A stretch of 64,000 bases of DNA from Anniella stebbinsi (GCA_029215795.1 JARDYH010000004.1:33980001-34044000), one strand, 5' to 3'. Positions 22,785-33,355 are shown, counted from the stretch's first letter. The notes: a model not told the origin generated them from the letters alone. Program-made: numbers and translations.

Positions 22785-23527
22785 ACTACAACTTGTTTGA
22801 CTTGACAGCTTTCAGCTGAGATTGATTTCTCATCGTGTTTGTTTATTATCAGTGTGCCTGCTACAGATGGAGGGAGTTACTCCTATCTTTTTCTAAAAGC
22901 TGTCAACACAGCTGTTATATATAATGAGCCTACCAAATGGGTATATAATGAAAGCCTGGCTGTTAAGGGTTTATCTGGGCAGTAGCATACCATTTGCAAA
23001 TAGCAAAGCCTGTGAATTTCATTTGTGAGTATCTTTTGTCTTATTTTTGGTGGAATTGGATGTACATCCCTGTGGAGTTAAAGTTTAATTGGGCATTTAA
23101 TTATTATTTTTTGTATATATTTCTTCCAGGGTGCATCATATACACCAAATGTGGGGAGTGACACAATCCCATTATTGGGGATATATATAAATCAGCCCCG
23201 CTGGAAAAAACCTTTGCCTGTTACTCAAACCATTTAGGTGGGTTGTTTATTTTTTTAAAAAAACCTTATATATTGAAAAGACAAAAAAAAATTCCTCCAT
23301 CTGGGGCACTACTAAATGTCTTATTATCTTTGTTGTTTATTTTCAGTGATTGGGCCACTGAAGAAGACATTATTGTCGAAATGTGTTTGGCCAGAATCAT
23401 AAGAGCCTTGTTTTTACTTTGTTATTATACATACGTATTTCTATTAGTTTTCTTTGGTGATAAATATATTATTTCATTAAGTATTAAAATTTATTACATA
23501 TTTTCCCCTTAACTTTCTTTTTTTGGT
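22686..23527 (+). repeat. Right inverted arm / 3' region of the Penelope-like element
   Basis: It starts aaaagactga and ends cccttaactttc...ggttt, mirroring the left arm. The first ~100 bases encode the end of the endonuclease. The rest is the 3' UTR-like region with the hammerhead motif. The frame at 23243-23512 is hydrophobic, overlaps the ribozyme motif and AT-rich tract, and has no known domain, so it is not called a gene. Confidence 0.85.
23348..23398 (+). ncRNA. Hammerhead-ribozyme-like motif, right arm (mutated)
   Basis: Helix I strands GGCCA (23353-23357) and TGGCC (23388-23392) enclose CTGAAGA (23358-23364), a hairpin GACA/TGTC (23366-23377) and GAAA (23378-23381). An outer GATT/AATC pairing extends helix I. 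The six bases after GAA are ATGTGT here against ACGCGT in the left arm, two C-to-T changes at CpG sites. Helix III pairing is therefore weakened to a wobble, and this copy is probably less active. Confidence 0.6.
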
Positions 23528-23574
23528 TTGTTTTGAGGATTTTGGTTAAGGTTAGCACCCTGTTGTTTGTGTGT

Positions 23575-23589
23575 ACTATACTAAAGTGA
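23575..23589 (+). repeat. 15-bp TSD of the Penelope-like element, right copy
   Basis: ACTATACTAAAGTGA, identical to 21535-21549. The family B host element resumes immediately afterwards with ccatattcaaaaga. Confidence 0.8.
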
Positions 23590-23761
23590 CCATATTCAAA
23601 AGAAGGCAGGGCCCCTGCAACTTTAACAGTTGTGATGAAGAGGGAATTTCACCAGGAACTAATTGCATACAAATGACTCTGGCTGAAATTCCCTTTTCTC
23701 AACAACTGTTAAAGTTACATGAGCCCTGTCCTCCTTTTCAGATGGCCAGCCTACTTTATAA

Positions 23762-24729
23762 CCTTGTACTGTTTCCTTTATTATCTCCCTCTTATGTAGC
23801 CAAAAGCAGGTGTAAGATTCTATAAGCAAAGAAAGCTTTATTAGTTACAGTAATAAGTTGTTGAATAATAAACAAGTAAATGACTCTACCCACATAAGTT
23901 CTGTCATACATGATACTCCAAAATCACTCTCTCAGACATTCCTTGCACAATCACCACAGACCTTCACAGAATCCTTAACTCACTCCCTCAGTCCTAAAAT
24001 CCTAACTCTGATCTAACCCTGCTGGCAACAAATCCCTTTCTCTTTCATCTTTTTTCATCCCTGTCTGCCTCCCACAACCCAGTTTATAACACACACACAC
24101 ACACTTCACCCCTCTTTCTTACTCTCTCAGACAATCAGCTCATACCTGCAAATCCACCACTGTCACCCTAGAGATACTTACCAAACTATAGATCTATAAC
24201 AAGACCACACATAAACTCAGTATGGACAGATGTGTAATGTCACATCAACCCTTTCACATTTTATTTCAGCTCAGACAAAGATGCTTCTTCCATTAAAGCA
24301 AATGGGGCATGTGGAGCTGGATCAGAGTCTCCCCAAGAGTGCCTTTATCCAGAATGCATCTCATTAGAAGTGCACCCCATTGAATTCTGCATAATGTTAT
24401 ATGATGTGAAAGTGATGTTTGCTTTTACAGTTAAGTAAATCAGACAAGAATGGCACAACCCAGCTGAAGTTAAAGCACCTTTTCATTTCAGTGGAAAATA
24501 AGTTAAAGTACACCCTTAACTCTCCCATTGAAGTCAATAGTGTGGAAGAGTGCTTAATTTTGACCAAATTGTGCCCTATTTCTGCACGTTACCCAAGTGA
24601 ATACATGGACATATGCTGTTCACAAATCATTTTACATATGGGCTTCAGTGCAGCTGACCTTGGACTGAACTACACATTACAAACACACTTTTTAAAAAGC
24701 ATGGTTCAGCTGGCCATTTTCCATTTGAA
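23762..24729. other. Unannotated intronic sequence
   Basis: Contains a short (AC)n run at about 24089-24106. The 105-residue frame at 24419-24736 has no recognisable domain and runs into a transposon end, so it is treated as chance. Confidence 0.45.
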
Positions 24730-24987
24730 TAGGTGACCATATGAAAAGGAGGACAGGGCTCCTGTATCTTTAACAATTGTATAGAAAAGGGAATTTCAGC
24801 AGGTGCCATTTGTATGCCTGGAGCCAGATACAAAAGGGGGCAGGGCTCCTGCAGCTTTAATTGTTGTGATGAAGAGGGAATTTCACCAGGTGCTTCAAGC
24901 ATACAAATGACACCTGATGAAATTTCCTTTTCAATACAACTGTTAAAGATACAGGAGTCCTGTCCTCCTTTCCATATGGTCACCCTA
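24730..24987. mobile_element. Family B hAT-type palindromic element, copy 3
   Basis: The termini taggtgaccatatg and catatggtcacccta are inverted. Blocks aggacagggctcctgtatc, aagggaatttcagcagg, gatgaagagggaatttcacc and gatacaggagtcctgtcc are in family order. Slightly shorter than copy 1 through loss at the centre. No clear TSD is visible. Confidence 0.7.
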
Positions 24988-26149
24988 CTTCTTTTTTTCT
25001 TCAGAAAAGGAATGGGGCATCATTGCCACCTTCTGTCTCTTATCATTCTTTCTCTACCCCCTTTCTTTTCCTCTTCATTCTCAGCCTATATTCTATCTTT
25101 CTGCTCTTGCCTCTTCCAGAAGTTGTCTACACCTCCTTTGGGAGACTGGTCGCACATTTTAAAGCTCATGGAAAGAGACAGAGAGAGACAGAGACAGAGA
25201 GACAGTGAGGCTTCCTTGCTGACAGTTCTCTTATTTATATGCATCTCTTCTCCACAAGTCTCTTCTGTTTTCCTTGAGTTAACAGTGCTCTGCATCCAGT
25301 AAATCTCAGCAAGCAACAGCAGGGATAACATTGGAGAGTTTGGCTGCCCTATACAGAATGAGTGGATGTGAAGAAAGTGTCACTGGAGCTGAGCCTTCTC
25401 CAGGGAGGGAGAGGCAGTGGACAATTGATTCTTATTGCTGCTTGTTTTCCCCAGAGGCTGAGGCATGGATTTGTGACTTCAGTCCCCTTCGGTTATTGAC
25501 TGGCCTTCACTTTAATGAGCACTCAGAGGGCAATTCAGTAATACCTTGCAGCCTAAAGGGCACAGCATCTGGGGGAGATTTAAGACTTCATACCTTCTTT
25601 TCCAGAGAGAGGTCTGCTATAACATTTAATCTTTCTATGGCATTAACTAGGATGCTTTAAGGAACACAAACTTTGTGTTTCAGTGGTTTGAGTGTTCAAC
25701 TCCCCATGCTATTTTTGTCAGTCGTTCACAAGGGTGCAGAACCTCATGCCTGGGACAAAAGCCAGCCCTCTGGTGTCCCCAGTCTAGCCCTCAGAACCAG
25801 GATCCTCAGAAGGCCACTCCCCCTGGCCCCACCCTTTCCCTCTCACCACCAGTCGGTCATTTCCTGGCTTTAGTGTATTTTTTCTCCATTCTAAAAGTTT
25901 GAAATGCCTCTCCTAAGGCTTAGTTACTGGCAGTATGTGCATTAAAATAAAACAAGTTGGTATTTGGAGGGATATTTTGGCCCTGCCCCTATTGGCCTTT
26001 GGCCCCACCCACCATTGGAAAGTGGCCTCGAGAGCTATTTTAATCAGGCTGAAAGTGGTTCTGGATCTCTTTTGTTCAAATCCTGCATTTCCATCCTCGG
26101 TTTTTATTTTTGTAAAAAGCTACCCAAACAAACACACAGTTACTCTTAT
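24988..26149. other. Unannotated intronic sequence
   Basis: Includes a purine-rich (GAGACA)n-like stretch at 25165-25206. Several overlapping frames without stops at 25331-25900 have no recognisable domain. No exon is supported. Confidence 0.45.
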
Positions 26150-26340
26150 GTCCTGATGGTTGTGTGCTACCTCTAGTGTCGGAGGTGGTAGGCTTGTGTT
26201 CACTGGTTGGGAGCATGGGTGGAAGGGTGTTGTTGCGCCCATATCTTGCTTGTGGATTCCTGATCAACAGCTGGTTGGCCACTGTGTGAATAGAGTGCTA
26301 GACTAGATGGAACCTTGGTCTGATCCAGCATGGCTCTTCT
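26150..26340 (+). mobile_element. CR1-superfamily LINE 3' tail
   Basis: The order gtgctacctctagtgtc, gtgttgttgcgcccat, cagctggttggccactgtg and ctagactagatggaacc ... ctgatccagcatggctctt matches the tail of the LINE at 10440-11585. Tail only. Confidence 0.65.
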
Positions 26341-26679
26341 TAGCTACATTTATTTAACCAGAGAGATCTGCACATGTAGGCAGCCTTCCATATATCTAGC
26401 TGAGGGAAGTCCACGTCTTCATCCACAATGCAGTGCTCACACAGGTTCCCCTGAACGAGCTGGAAGCATGTCTTCATTTTATGTGCAACCTAATTGTGTG
26501 GCACATTCCTTTTGACTAGAGCTGGATTGGGGCTAGTGAGTCTCTAGTGTCCATAGTCATAAAGAAAAGCATGAAAAAAGGAGTTTAGTTTGTCTGGCTG
26601 ACCCAAAGCTCAAGGAAGGCAATTATTAAATCCTAATTAATTAAAATTTTGAATTTCATAATTCTTACTCTGACTTTTA

Positions 26680-26782
26680 GGGTGCAATCCTATGCACGTT
26701 TAGACAGAAATAAGGTCCTAGACTCCAAGCATGATGGGAGTTGTAGGATTTTTTGTGTTTATACATGCATGGGATTGCACCC
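26680..26782. mobile_element. Family C Harbinger-like MITE with TTA TSD
   Basis: Terminal inverted repeats GGGTGCAATCCTATGCA at the left and tgcatgggattgcaccc at the right are flanked by TTA on both sides (26677-26679 and 26783-26785). A 3-bp TWA duplication is the hallmark of PIF/Harbinger elements. The centre holds catgatgggagttgtagga, a common repeat word shared with 35772-35902. Confidence 0.65.
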
Positions 26783-27499
26783 TTAGAGCTACATTTCTGA
26801 ACGTACTAATCAAAACCCATTTATCTAAATATCACTCAGGCTGCAATCTTATGCACACCCATTGAGCTCCCAATATTGAGTTATTTGCGGTGGTGGTGGT
26901 GGTGGTGGTGGTGGTTCTTTTTGTAATGTCCAAGATTGGGCTATTAACAAAAGAGATCAATTATGCATCCCTCTATTCCAAAGCTTACATGACGTCACTT
27001 TATACCCATCCTATTTTTGCAGTGTGTATGTAACATATTGGATTATTCCTGCTGTTAAGTGATCTTCATGCTCCATTAACTTATGTAGGGCAAAAAAATG
27101 AGCTTATTCTGATGTTTTCCTCATATTTTCTTCTGTTTTTTGTTTTGATTTGTTCTTTTGATACAGTGTTTTAGGAATCTTATCCTTGATTCTGTTTCAA
27201 TTGTTTGTAAGCTGCCGTAGCGTAGAGGGAATGGAAGTAGTGTTTAATGAATAATACACAAATTAACCAATACATAAATATTAAAAAAGCCAAAAACTTG
27301 AGCCTCTGTTGGAGACAATGTTTCTGTTACAAGCATTTTTTGGTTTTGGATGAAGAAGGGTATGCTATTAGCAAGCTGGTTTTAATAATGTTCTTTTTAT
27401 ACCTCTGTGATGTTTTATACGCCATATTTTTGCTTGGTGTAGCAGCCTGCATTTACTAATGTGGATATCTAGTTTGAGCTCTTGTGAATGGGATCTTTC

Positions 27500-27545
<46 letters not shown>

Positions 27546-27849
27546 GCTTTCCATTATATTTCCCTTGTCGACCTCAATTCTATGCAAGTCCCTGTATTTG
27601 AGAGCATACAGCATATTGCTCAATTATCCCTTTGCTTTTCCTCACTAGGTCCCAACGTATTTAATTTCATCCTTCACACACATTGGCCGGCTTTGTCTCT
27701 GCTACAGATGTTTTCTTCCATTGTAGAAGGGCAGGAGTGAAATGCATGATCTTTAGGTTATCTTGTCACATATTTATGGCTGAATTGTGCTATTGCACAT
27801 GGAACAGTGGAATACATATCAGATGTAATGAAGGTTTGCTGTATCTAGA
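26783..27849. other. Intronic sequence with (GTG)n and (TAA)n tracts
   Basis: (GTG)n at 26888-26916 and (TAA)n at 27501-27545, a 15-repeat pure tract. Near 26840 a half family C terminus (ggctgcaatcttatgcac) is visible. No gene is supported. Confidence 0.5.
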
Positions 27850-28245
27850 ATTAGGGATGGAGGGAAAATCAGTTCTAATTTGAATGCAGTTCACATTGTG
27901 ATGCGAACATATCTCCTTTCTCACCTTTGAAGCAATATGTGAACCAAAATTCAGCTAGCATTTAAAATTTGTACTTTTCTGAATTTTGCAATGGAGTTTT
28001 CCAACCAGAAAGTGTGTACAAGAATGTGTATACTGGAGAAAGTGAACACAAAAATGTGTATATTAGTGAAAATAACATTAAAATGCATTGTATTAGGGAA
28101 GGTGCTTGAAAAAAATGAATATGTTTCACACAAAGGTTAACGGGTGCTTTAAAAAAAGTTCTGAGTGTTTGGGATGAACCGAACATAAGATTGGAAATCT
28201 AAGAAACCAAGACACTGAAACTGACAGATGCATCCATCTTTATCT
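27850..28245 (+). repeat. Family F-like repeat with internal near-repeats
   Basis: Begins tagggatggagggaaaatca. The interior repeats variants of gtgtatactggagaaagtgaacac / gtgtatattagtgaaaataac. It ends gaaactgacagatgcatcc. These match F termini at 1213 and 1884, but the copy is longer. Non-coding. Confidence 0.45.
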
Positions 28246-29174
28246 AGAATTGTCTGCAAACATGACTTCCCTCATTGTGACCATCCTCTTTGCAACTCTT
28301 CTTTCTCTCCTCCTCTAAGTCAGCATAGCCATGGGCAGATATGTTTTCGAACCTATGCTGACTTGGGTGGGTGAGTTCTGTACTCTACACCAGAAGCAAG
28401 ACTCTGGCACTCAGCGCCTACATTTAACTGGAAGTATGACTGGCTTTGAAAGGTGAAGGTTTGCTAAAGCTAAGTGGAGCCCCTTTTTAATATACCTGAA
28501 ACCAAAGCAAAGGAGCGGGGGAAGCAAAGGTGGAGAAAGGGAGGAAGAGAAAGTGAATTCCCAGTGATCATTAACTGGCGGACTCTCTTTGACATGCAGG
28601 TCTTAGTGAATGTGCTTGTTGAAAGTTTAGTGGTGGAGACAGTACACCTAATGGGATCTCAGGGGAGGCATCGTCTTGCCCATGGATAACATACTGAAGA
28701 GACAAAGCTGTCGGCTCACTCTGATTTACTTCTTCCTCTTGCCGGGAAGGGAGATGAAAGTTCACACATCTCCCAGCAAAGCAGGCAAGTGGCTCCTGGC
28801 AGCAGAACTACATTCAAACTGGAAAAAGGGTGCATGTCAGTGTTGATAGGAGATGTGATGTGAGCCTTAAATGAGCGTGAGGGCAAAATAAACAAGAGCA
28901 GAATAGTCTCACCTGCTCAGCCAGGAGAGTGGCATAATGAAGCCAAAGAATCTCTCAGGCTAGGTGAGGGATGGAGGGAGACCCTCCCTTTTGAGGTTAA
29001 AAAACAAAACACCACAAGGTCATTCCCACCCACTCTTTAATTTTTACATGGCAAAATAGTCATATGAAAGTTCCCTAATGGTTAAGATCCAGGATAGCAG
29101 CATATCTTATTTGCTAAAAGTTTATTTTGGCTTTTTTTTTTTTTTTACAGGGGAAGAATTTGACAAGCAATGCC
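28246..29174. other. Unannotated intronic sequence
   Basis: No gene or complete repeat is recognised. A T-run of ~16 lies at about 29132-29147. Confidence 0.45.
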
Positions 29175-29236
29175 AGCTGGAAAAACCAAGGAGTTGTAGG
29201 ACTTTTTCCGTTCTAAACATGCATAGGATTTTATTT
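29175..29236. mobile_element. Family C Harbinger-like fragment
   Basis: ggagttgtaggactttttcc followed by ttctaaacatgcataggatt matches the right half of the element at 35772-35902. It ends shortly before the family B copy at 29248. Confidence 0.5.
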
Positions 29237-29247
29237 TATTTCTTAAC

Positions 29248-29435
29248 TAGGGTGACCATATGAAAAGGAGGACAGGGATCCTGTATCTTTAACAGTTGCA
29301 TGGAAATAGGAATTTCAGCAGGTGCCATCTGTATGCATGCAGCACCTGATGAAATGTCCTCTTCATCACAACAGTTAAAGCTGCAGGAGCTATACCAGAG
29401 TGACCAGATCCAAAAGAGGGCAGGACTCCTTTCAG
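29248..29435 (+). mobile_element. Family B hAT-type element, truncated
   Basis: Starts tagggtgaccatatgaaaag and follows family order through aacagttaaagctgcaggag and tataccagagtgacc. It breaks off in the second half after gagggcaggactcct, so the palindrome is incomplete. Confidence 0.65.
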
Positions 29436-30582
29436 TGGTGCTACAACATAGACACATTTCTTTGGGTGTGCAGCATTGTGACGTCATGATTGTATACTAC
29501 ATGATCACTGATTGACTCAATCCAGGAAGTATAATCAGCCAGAGAGAAAATGGTGCCGAAGCAACAAGCGCTGGGTGTAATGGTACTCTGAATAAGCTTT
29601 TTTCCTCTCTCTTTTTAAAGGTGAAAATTCACACAATTGAAGGGTGGGTGCTCCATATAAATCAGTAGAATTTTTCAACCAAAATATCATTGGCAGATAC
29701 GTCCTAGTTAAAATCTTTCTGAACCATGACCTCCCACAAACTATGGTTATATGCTGAGCAGCATCCACAAATTTTGCATTCTTGGCAGCAACCACACTAC
29801 CAGCATATCATTTGAATCTGGACTCTATAATAACAATAATATTGAAAACTGGCTGGCGTTGCAAAATGCTTTGCAAAATCTATGTATGATTTCTTATTAG
29901 GCACTATTATTACTTCTCCACCACCACCACCATCCTAATTCTCGTTTCTCCCCATTTGTTTTCTGCATATTAGTCACTTACAGCATTCCAATAGACTCGA
30001 TGTCTGCACAATAGAACTTAATTAGGTATAGTGTCTCTATAGAATTAAATAAAAGAGTGCAAACAAGCAGGCATGATCAAAATTATAGAAAGACACAATA
30101 TACTGAATAAATCAAAGCACTGAGTTGTAAAGCCATTAAGAGAAAGAGAGAAGGAGGGGGAGAGGGAGGGAGGGAGAGAAATTAAGGACCATACTAGTCA
30201 AGGGAGAAAAGATTTGTCATAAGATGAGAAATGAAGAGTTATGCAGCCAGGAGGGGGAGCAGAACTGAAGATCAGGAAGAACTCTTTAGTTAAATGGTAT
30301 TTCTAATTAATCCCATGATGATATCAGGGAGCTGATTGTATTATTACTATTATATATAGTTTTTGCTACCCACTGTCTTATAAATGTTCTCTCCATGGCA
30401 GAGAACGTACTAGAATGCGCCATCCCAGCATTCTAGTATTCGAAGTCTGGCATTTATAAAAACCCTTACGATGCCTGATTTTTGTTCTCAGAAATTCCAG
30501 AAAATGATTTGAAAAGGTTCTCTGAAAGGCATGCAAATTTCTCTTATCCAGGCACTTTCTTGAGGTTATACATTCATGAGAC
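29436..30582. other. Unannotated intronic sequence
   Basis: A purine-rich (GGGA)n-like tract is at 30135-30180. No gene or intact repeat is seen. Confidence 0.45.
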
Positions 30583-31160
30583 TTGGACCCAATCTACACC
30601 TGCCAGTTATCCTGGGGTCAGCTCGAGGTCATCCCTGTGCATCCAAATGACACACAGGGGATCCTGGGGTCAACTGGGGTTGACCTCTCAGTTGTCCTGG
30701 GATAACTGGAAACATGGTTTTCCCAATTTTTCCCATAGTCCTGGGACAACCCAGAGGACCGAGGCCGGTGTGGCCCTCGCTCCCAGGTCTTCCCTCCTCC
30801 CTGCAAGTAGCAGGGCTCTTCAAAATGACATGGAGCTGTGCAAGGGGGCTCCATGCCCATCAGTGATGGGGGGCAGCATTTTTGCCATCCCAGAGACGGC
30901 TCTCAGCATGTTGAAGAAGCATCAAATTTGAAGGTTTTTTTTTTTTAAAAAACTTATTTTTGGCACAGGATCATGCCCAAACAATTGTGCAAACCTCTCC
31001 CTTTTTAAAAACAATAACGTCATGCCAGGAACATCCCTCTTGACTTCCGGGATGATGTGCTGGCATTTAGACACAGAGGGACAATCCCAGAAGCAGGTAA
31101 GCCCGAGATCCTCCCTCCCCCCCCAGTCCCAGAAGGCCTCTAGGTCTGGATGAGGCCCTG
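30583..31160 (+). mobile_element. Family A non-autonomous DNA transposon, copy 4
   Basis: Starts ggacccaatctacacctgcc and ends aggtctggatgaggccct. Blocks gctcgaggtcatccct, tgcaagtagcagggctcttc, catggagctgtgcaaggg, TTTTTTTTTAAAAAA and cttgacttccgggatgat are in family order. The 149-residue frame across it is repeat-derived chance. Confidence 0.65.
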
Positions 31161-31544
31161 GAAATAGTACTGTGGCCTGACAGGACTTTCTGTGGCATTT
31201 AGGAGCTCTCTTTGTATCTTTCCCACCAAAAGCTGAGCTGTCACAAGCCAGAAAATGGGAGCATTGGAAGTCCTTTCACTTTTCTCTCTTTTGCTTCTAT
31301 GTGGGCCTGCATATTTTCTTTGACCATATTATCAAGGCTATACACCCATGTACCATCTCTGGCCATGAGTTTCAAGACTCACTCATGCAAACATAAAAAT
31401 TAATAAATTGTTGATGTTATTATTAATATTCTATAGAAAATTATATAGAGGATTGTGAACTAGTGGATATGTTGGCAACAGATCACAGCTTGCAACACCT
31501 TCATGTTAGTCAAACCACACCGAATGCCTACACATATGATTATT
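31161..31544. other. Unannotated intronic sequence
   Basis: Nothing is recognised. Confidence 0.4.
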
Positions 31545-31880
31545 AGGGATATATGAGAAATTTGTTTTAGTTTAGTTTTGATCCAGATTTACCCAATTCA
31601 TGCCTTCTGGAACACAGACCCAGATGCCACTTACGGACAACGCCCGTCCATTTCCAAGGATGCAGTATGATTCATTGACCAAAACAAAAAGCATTTGACA
31701 GCATGAGCACATTTGAAAAATATCCATGAAAAAAGCGTAGCTGCAAAATGTGCACAAATATGCTTTAATCAATGTGAGAAGAGTGTGTACATTGCAAAGA
31801 TGTGAACAGTAGATGCACACATTTGGAAAAATACAGATGAAAATACGCATGGTTTTTCATGCGGTAAAAATAGCAAAGCT
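31545..31880 (-). repeat. Family F-like repeat, antisense
   Basis: Begins agggatatatgagaaattt. The interior has several near-repeats of the form aaaatgtgcacaaatatgc and gcacacatttggaaaaatac, like 27850-28245 but reversed. Diverged and non-coding. Confidence 0.35.
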
Positions 31881-31904
31881 TGCAATCTGATATGGACTCA
31901 TAAG

Positions 31905-32180
31905 AACTTTTCTTTCTTTATTTTTATTTTATTCATTACATTATTACACTGCTCTCTGGGCAGTGCATAATTAAGACCATAACATACAACAAGTATCGAA
32001 ATAAATTTAAAACTTTTAAAGTTAAAAATGCCATAAAAAATCAAAGAAGTTACTGTCCAGGGAAAGCTTGTGAGAAAATATATGTTTTCAGGAGGTGTAT
32101 AAAGGATGCTACATTTTCCGCCTCCCGAACCACATGAGGGAGGGTTTCCCAAATGGTGGGTGCTGATACAGAGAAGGCCC
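31905..32180 (-). mobile_element. L2-like LINE 3' end, antisense
   Basis: tttattttattcattacatt, then gctctctgggcagtgcataatt, is the reversed tail hairpin. It is followed by gaaaatatatgttttcagg and a 3' UTR-type block ending agagaaggcc. 5'-truncated. Confidence 0.5.
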
Positions 32181-32239
32181 ACCATCAGGGTGCTTCATGG
32201 CAACATTCCATTCATTTTGGAATGGCCAGCAAGGCCAAA

Positions 32240-32650
32240 ACATAAGAAGAGCCATGCTGGATCAGTCCAAGGGTCTACCTACTCCAGCATTCTGCTCACA
32301 CAGTGGCCAACCAGCTGCCCACGGGAAACCCACATGCAGGATTCGAGTGCAACAGCACCCTCTGGTGTATATAGGTATACAGTCTCTGATACTGGGGATA
32401 GCATATAGCCGTTAGGACTCCGAGCCATTGATAGCCTTATCCTCCCTGAATGTATCTAACCCTCTTTTAAAGCCACCCAAATTACTGGTCATCACCATAT
32501 ATTGTGGTAGCAAATTCTATAGTTAACTATATGCCATGTGTAGAAGTACTTCCTTTTATCTGTCCTGAATCTCCCACCAATCAGTTTCATGAGATGACCC
32601 TTGGTTTTAGTAGTATGAGAGAGGGGAAAAAATGTCTCCCTATCCATTCT
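32240..32650 (-). mobile_element. CR1-superfamily LINE 3' fragment, antisense
   Basis: aagaagagccatgctggatc, cattctgctcacacagtggc and caaccagctgcccac are the reversed tail of 10440-11585. Further in, ccttttatctgtcctgaatc and cccaccaatcagtttcatga are the reversed coding block LIGGRFRTDKRKYF (minus frame 32492-32689). Confidence 0.7.
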
Positions 32651-32652
32651 CT

Positions 32653-32690
32653 TCACCACCACCACCACCACCACCACCACTACCACCACC
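32653..32690 (+). repeat. (CAC)n microsatellite
   Basis: Twelve or so CAC/ACC triplets with one CTA interruption. They create a poly-His / poly-Val frame that is not a gene. Confidence 0.85.
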
Positions 32691-33021
32691 CCTCCTCCTT
32701 CAGATGAGTTTTAGCAATAACAAAGCAAAACCAAAACTTCCTCACTCAACTTTCAGGCACTAGGCAGCAGTAATGAAAAGCTCCAATGGAGGAAGACCTG
32801 GTTAGTGACAGCAACTCAAAGGAGGGGTCAAAACCACTTTCCAGACCATTAGAAATGGAGTCTTCCATATTGTATTTCACACCCTGTCCTCTCAAATCCC
32901 AGGAGGTACCACTGAGGAATGACCCTCACACTCCTTCAGTCAGCAGGAAGACTCTGGGACATACTACTCAACCAGCTTATTGCTCCCCAGATCCTTACCA
33001 CCTATAATAACCAACGGTCCC
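32691..33021. other. Unannotated intronic sequence
   Basis: No feature is recognised. Confidence 0.4.
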
Positions 33022-33355
33022 CTCTACAAGAATTCGGTTTGATGCCCGGTTGGCCGATTACGCTCATCTTCTCACAATCGCTTTTACTCATAAACCCTAT
33101 ACATGGGAGGCAGTGAAGCGCATTACTGGTTGCATGAAACACGCTTTAAAGGTGTTTAAATGCGGAGAATCGCTTGTTTACATGGTCATAAGGCACTTTA
33201 ACTCCCGCGGTAAATTAGAACTCACTATTTAACACACATTTGATAATGCGCATAATCGGACAGAAAAAGCGCCTCAACCCCCGATTTGCGCTCCGTTCAT
33301 GTGGAGGCAAAATCGGTAATGCACTTTGAAAGAGCTTTAAATCGCTCTTGTAGAG
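33022..33355. mobile_element. CpG-rich short inverted-terminus element
   Basis: Short inverted termini ctctacaaga (left) and tcttgtagag (right) bound ~334 bases that hold about 18 CpGs, far above the flanks. Short internal words recur (atcgct three times or more, gcgcatta / atgcgcat). It encodes nothing. A possible imperfect flank duplication (ggtccc / gtaccc) is not convincing. The retained CpGs suggest recent insertion or protection from methylation. A non-autonomous DNA transposon is the likeliest class. Confidence 0.45.

Larger units (their letters stand above)
21550..23574 (+). mobile_element. Penelope-like element, 5'-truncated, with inverted terminal arms
   Basis: The insertion is bounded by a 15-bp TSD. 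It has a left arm (21550-22390), a unique centre (22391-22685) and a right arm (22686-23527), the arms being near-identical inverted copies. The right arm is followed by a further ~47 bases to 23574 absent from the left arm, so the right side is the true 3' end. The centre and start of the right arm encode the GIY-YIG endonuclease end of a PLE polyprotein. The reverse transcriptase is missing. Each arm carries a hammerhead-like motif. Inverted or direct terminal copies and hammerhead motifs are known features of PLEs. The few differences between arms suggest a fairly recent insertion. It cannot encode its own replication. Confidence 0.8.
21394..23753. mobile_element. Family B hAT-type element interrupted by a Penelope-like element
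   Basis: The termini are taggctgacc at the left and ggccagccta at the right. They are flanked by an exact 8-bp duplication CTTTATAA (21386-21393 and 23754-23761), as expected for hAT elements. The B sequence itself is only 21394-21549 and 23590-23753. The left half ends at caacagttaaagttgcagg and the right half starts at gcaactttaacagttgtg. The middle is a younger Penelope-like insertion with its own 15-bp TSD. Confidence 0.75.

Noticed and set aside
23243..23512. A hydrophobic 89-residue ORF as a membrane protein
   Set aside because: It lies in the PLE 3' region, overlaps the ribozyme-like motif, is AT-driven, and has a mirrored counterpart in the left arm.
25331..25873. Overlapping open frames as a possible exon cluster
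   Set aside because: No recognisable domain, no consistent splice sites, and no support for one frame over another.
30482..30931. A 149-codon ORF as a gene
   Set aside because: It covers a family A transposon copy. The other copies do not keep the frame.
32492..32707. Poly-His and poly-Val frames
   Set aside because: They are translations of a (CAC)n microsatellite.
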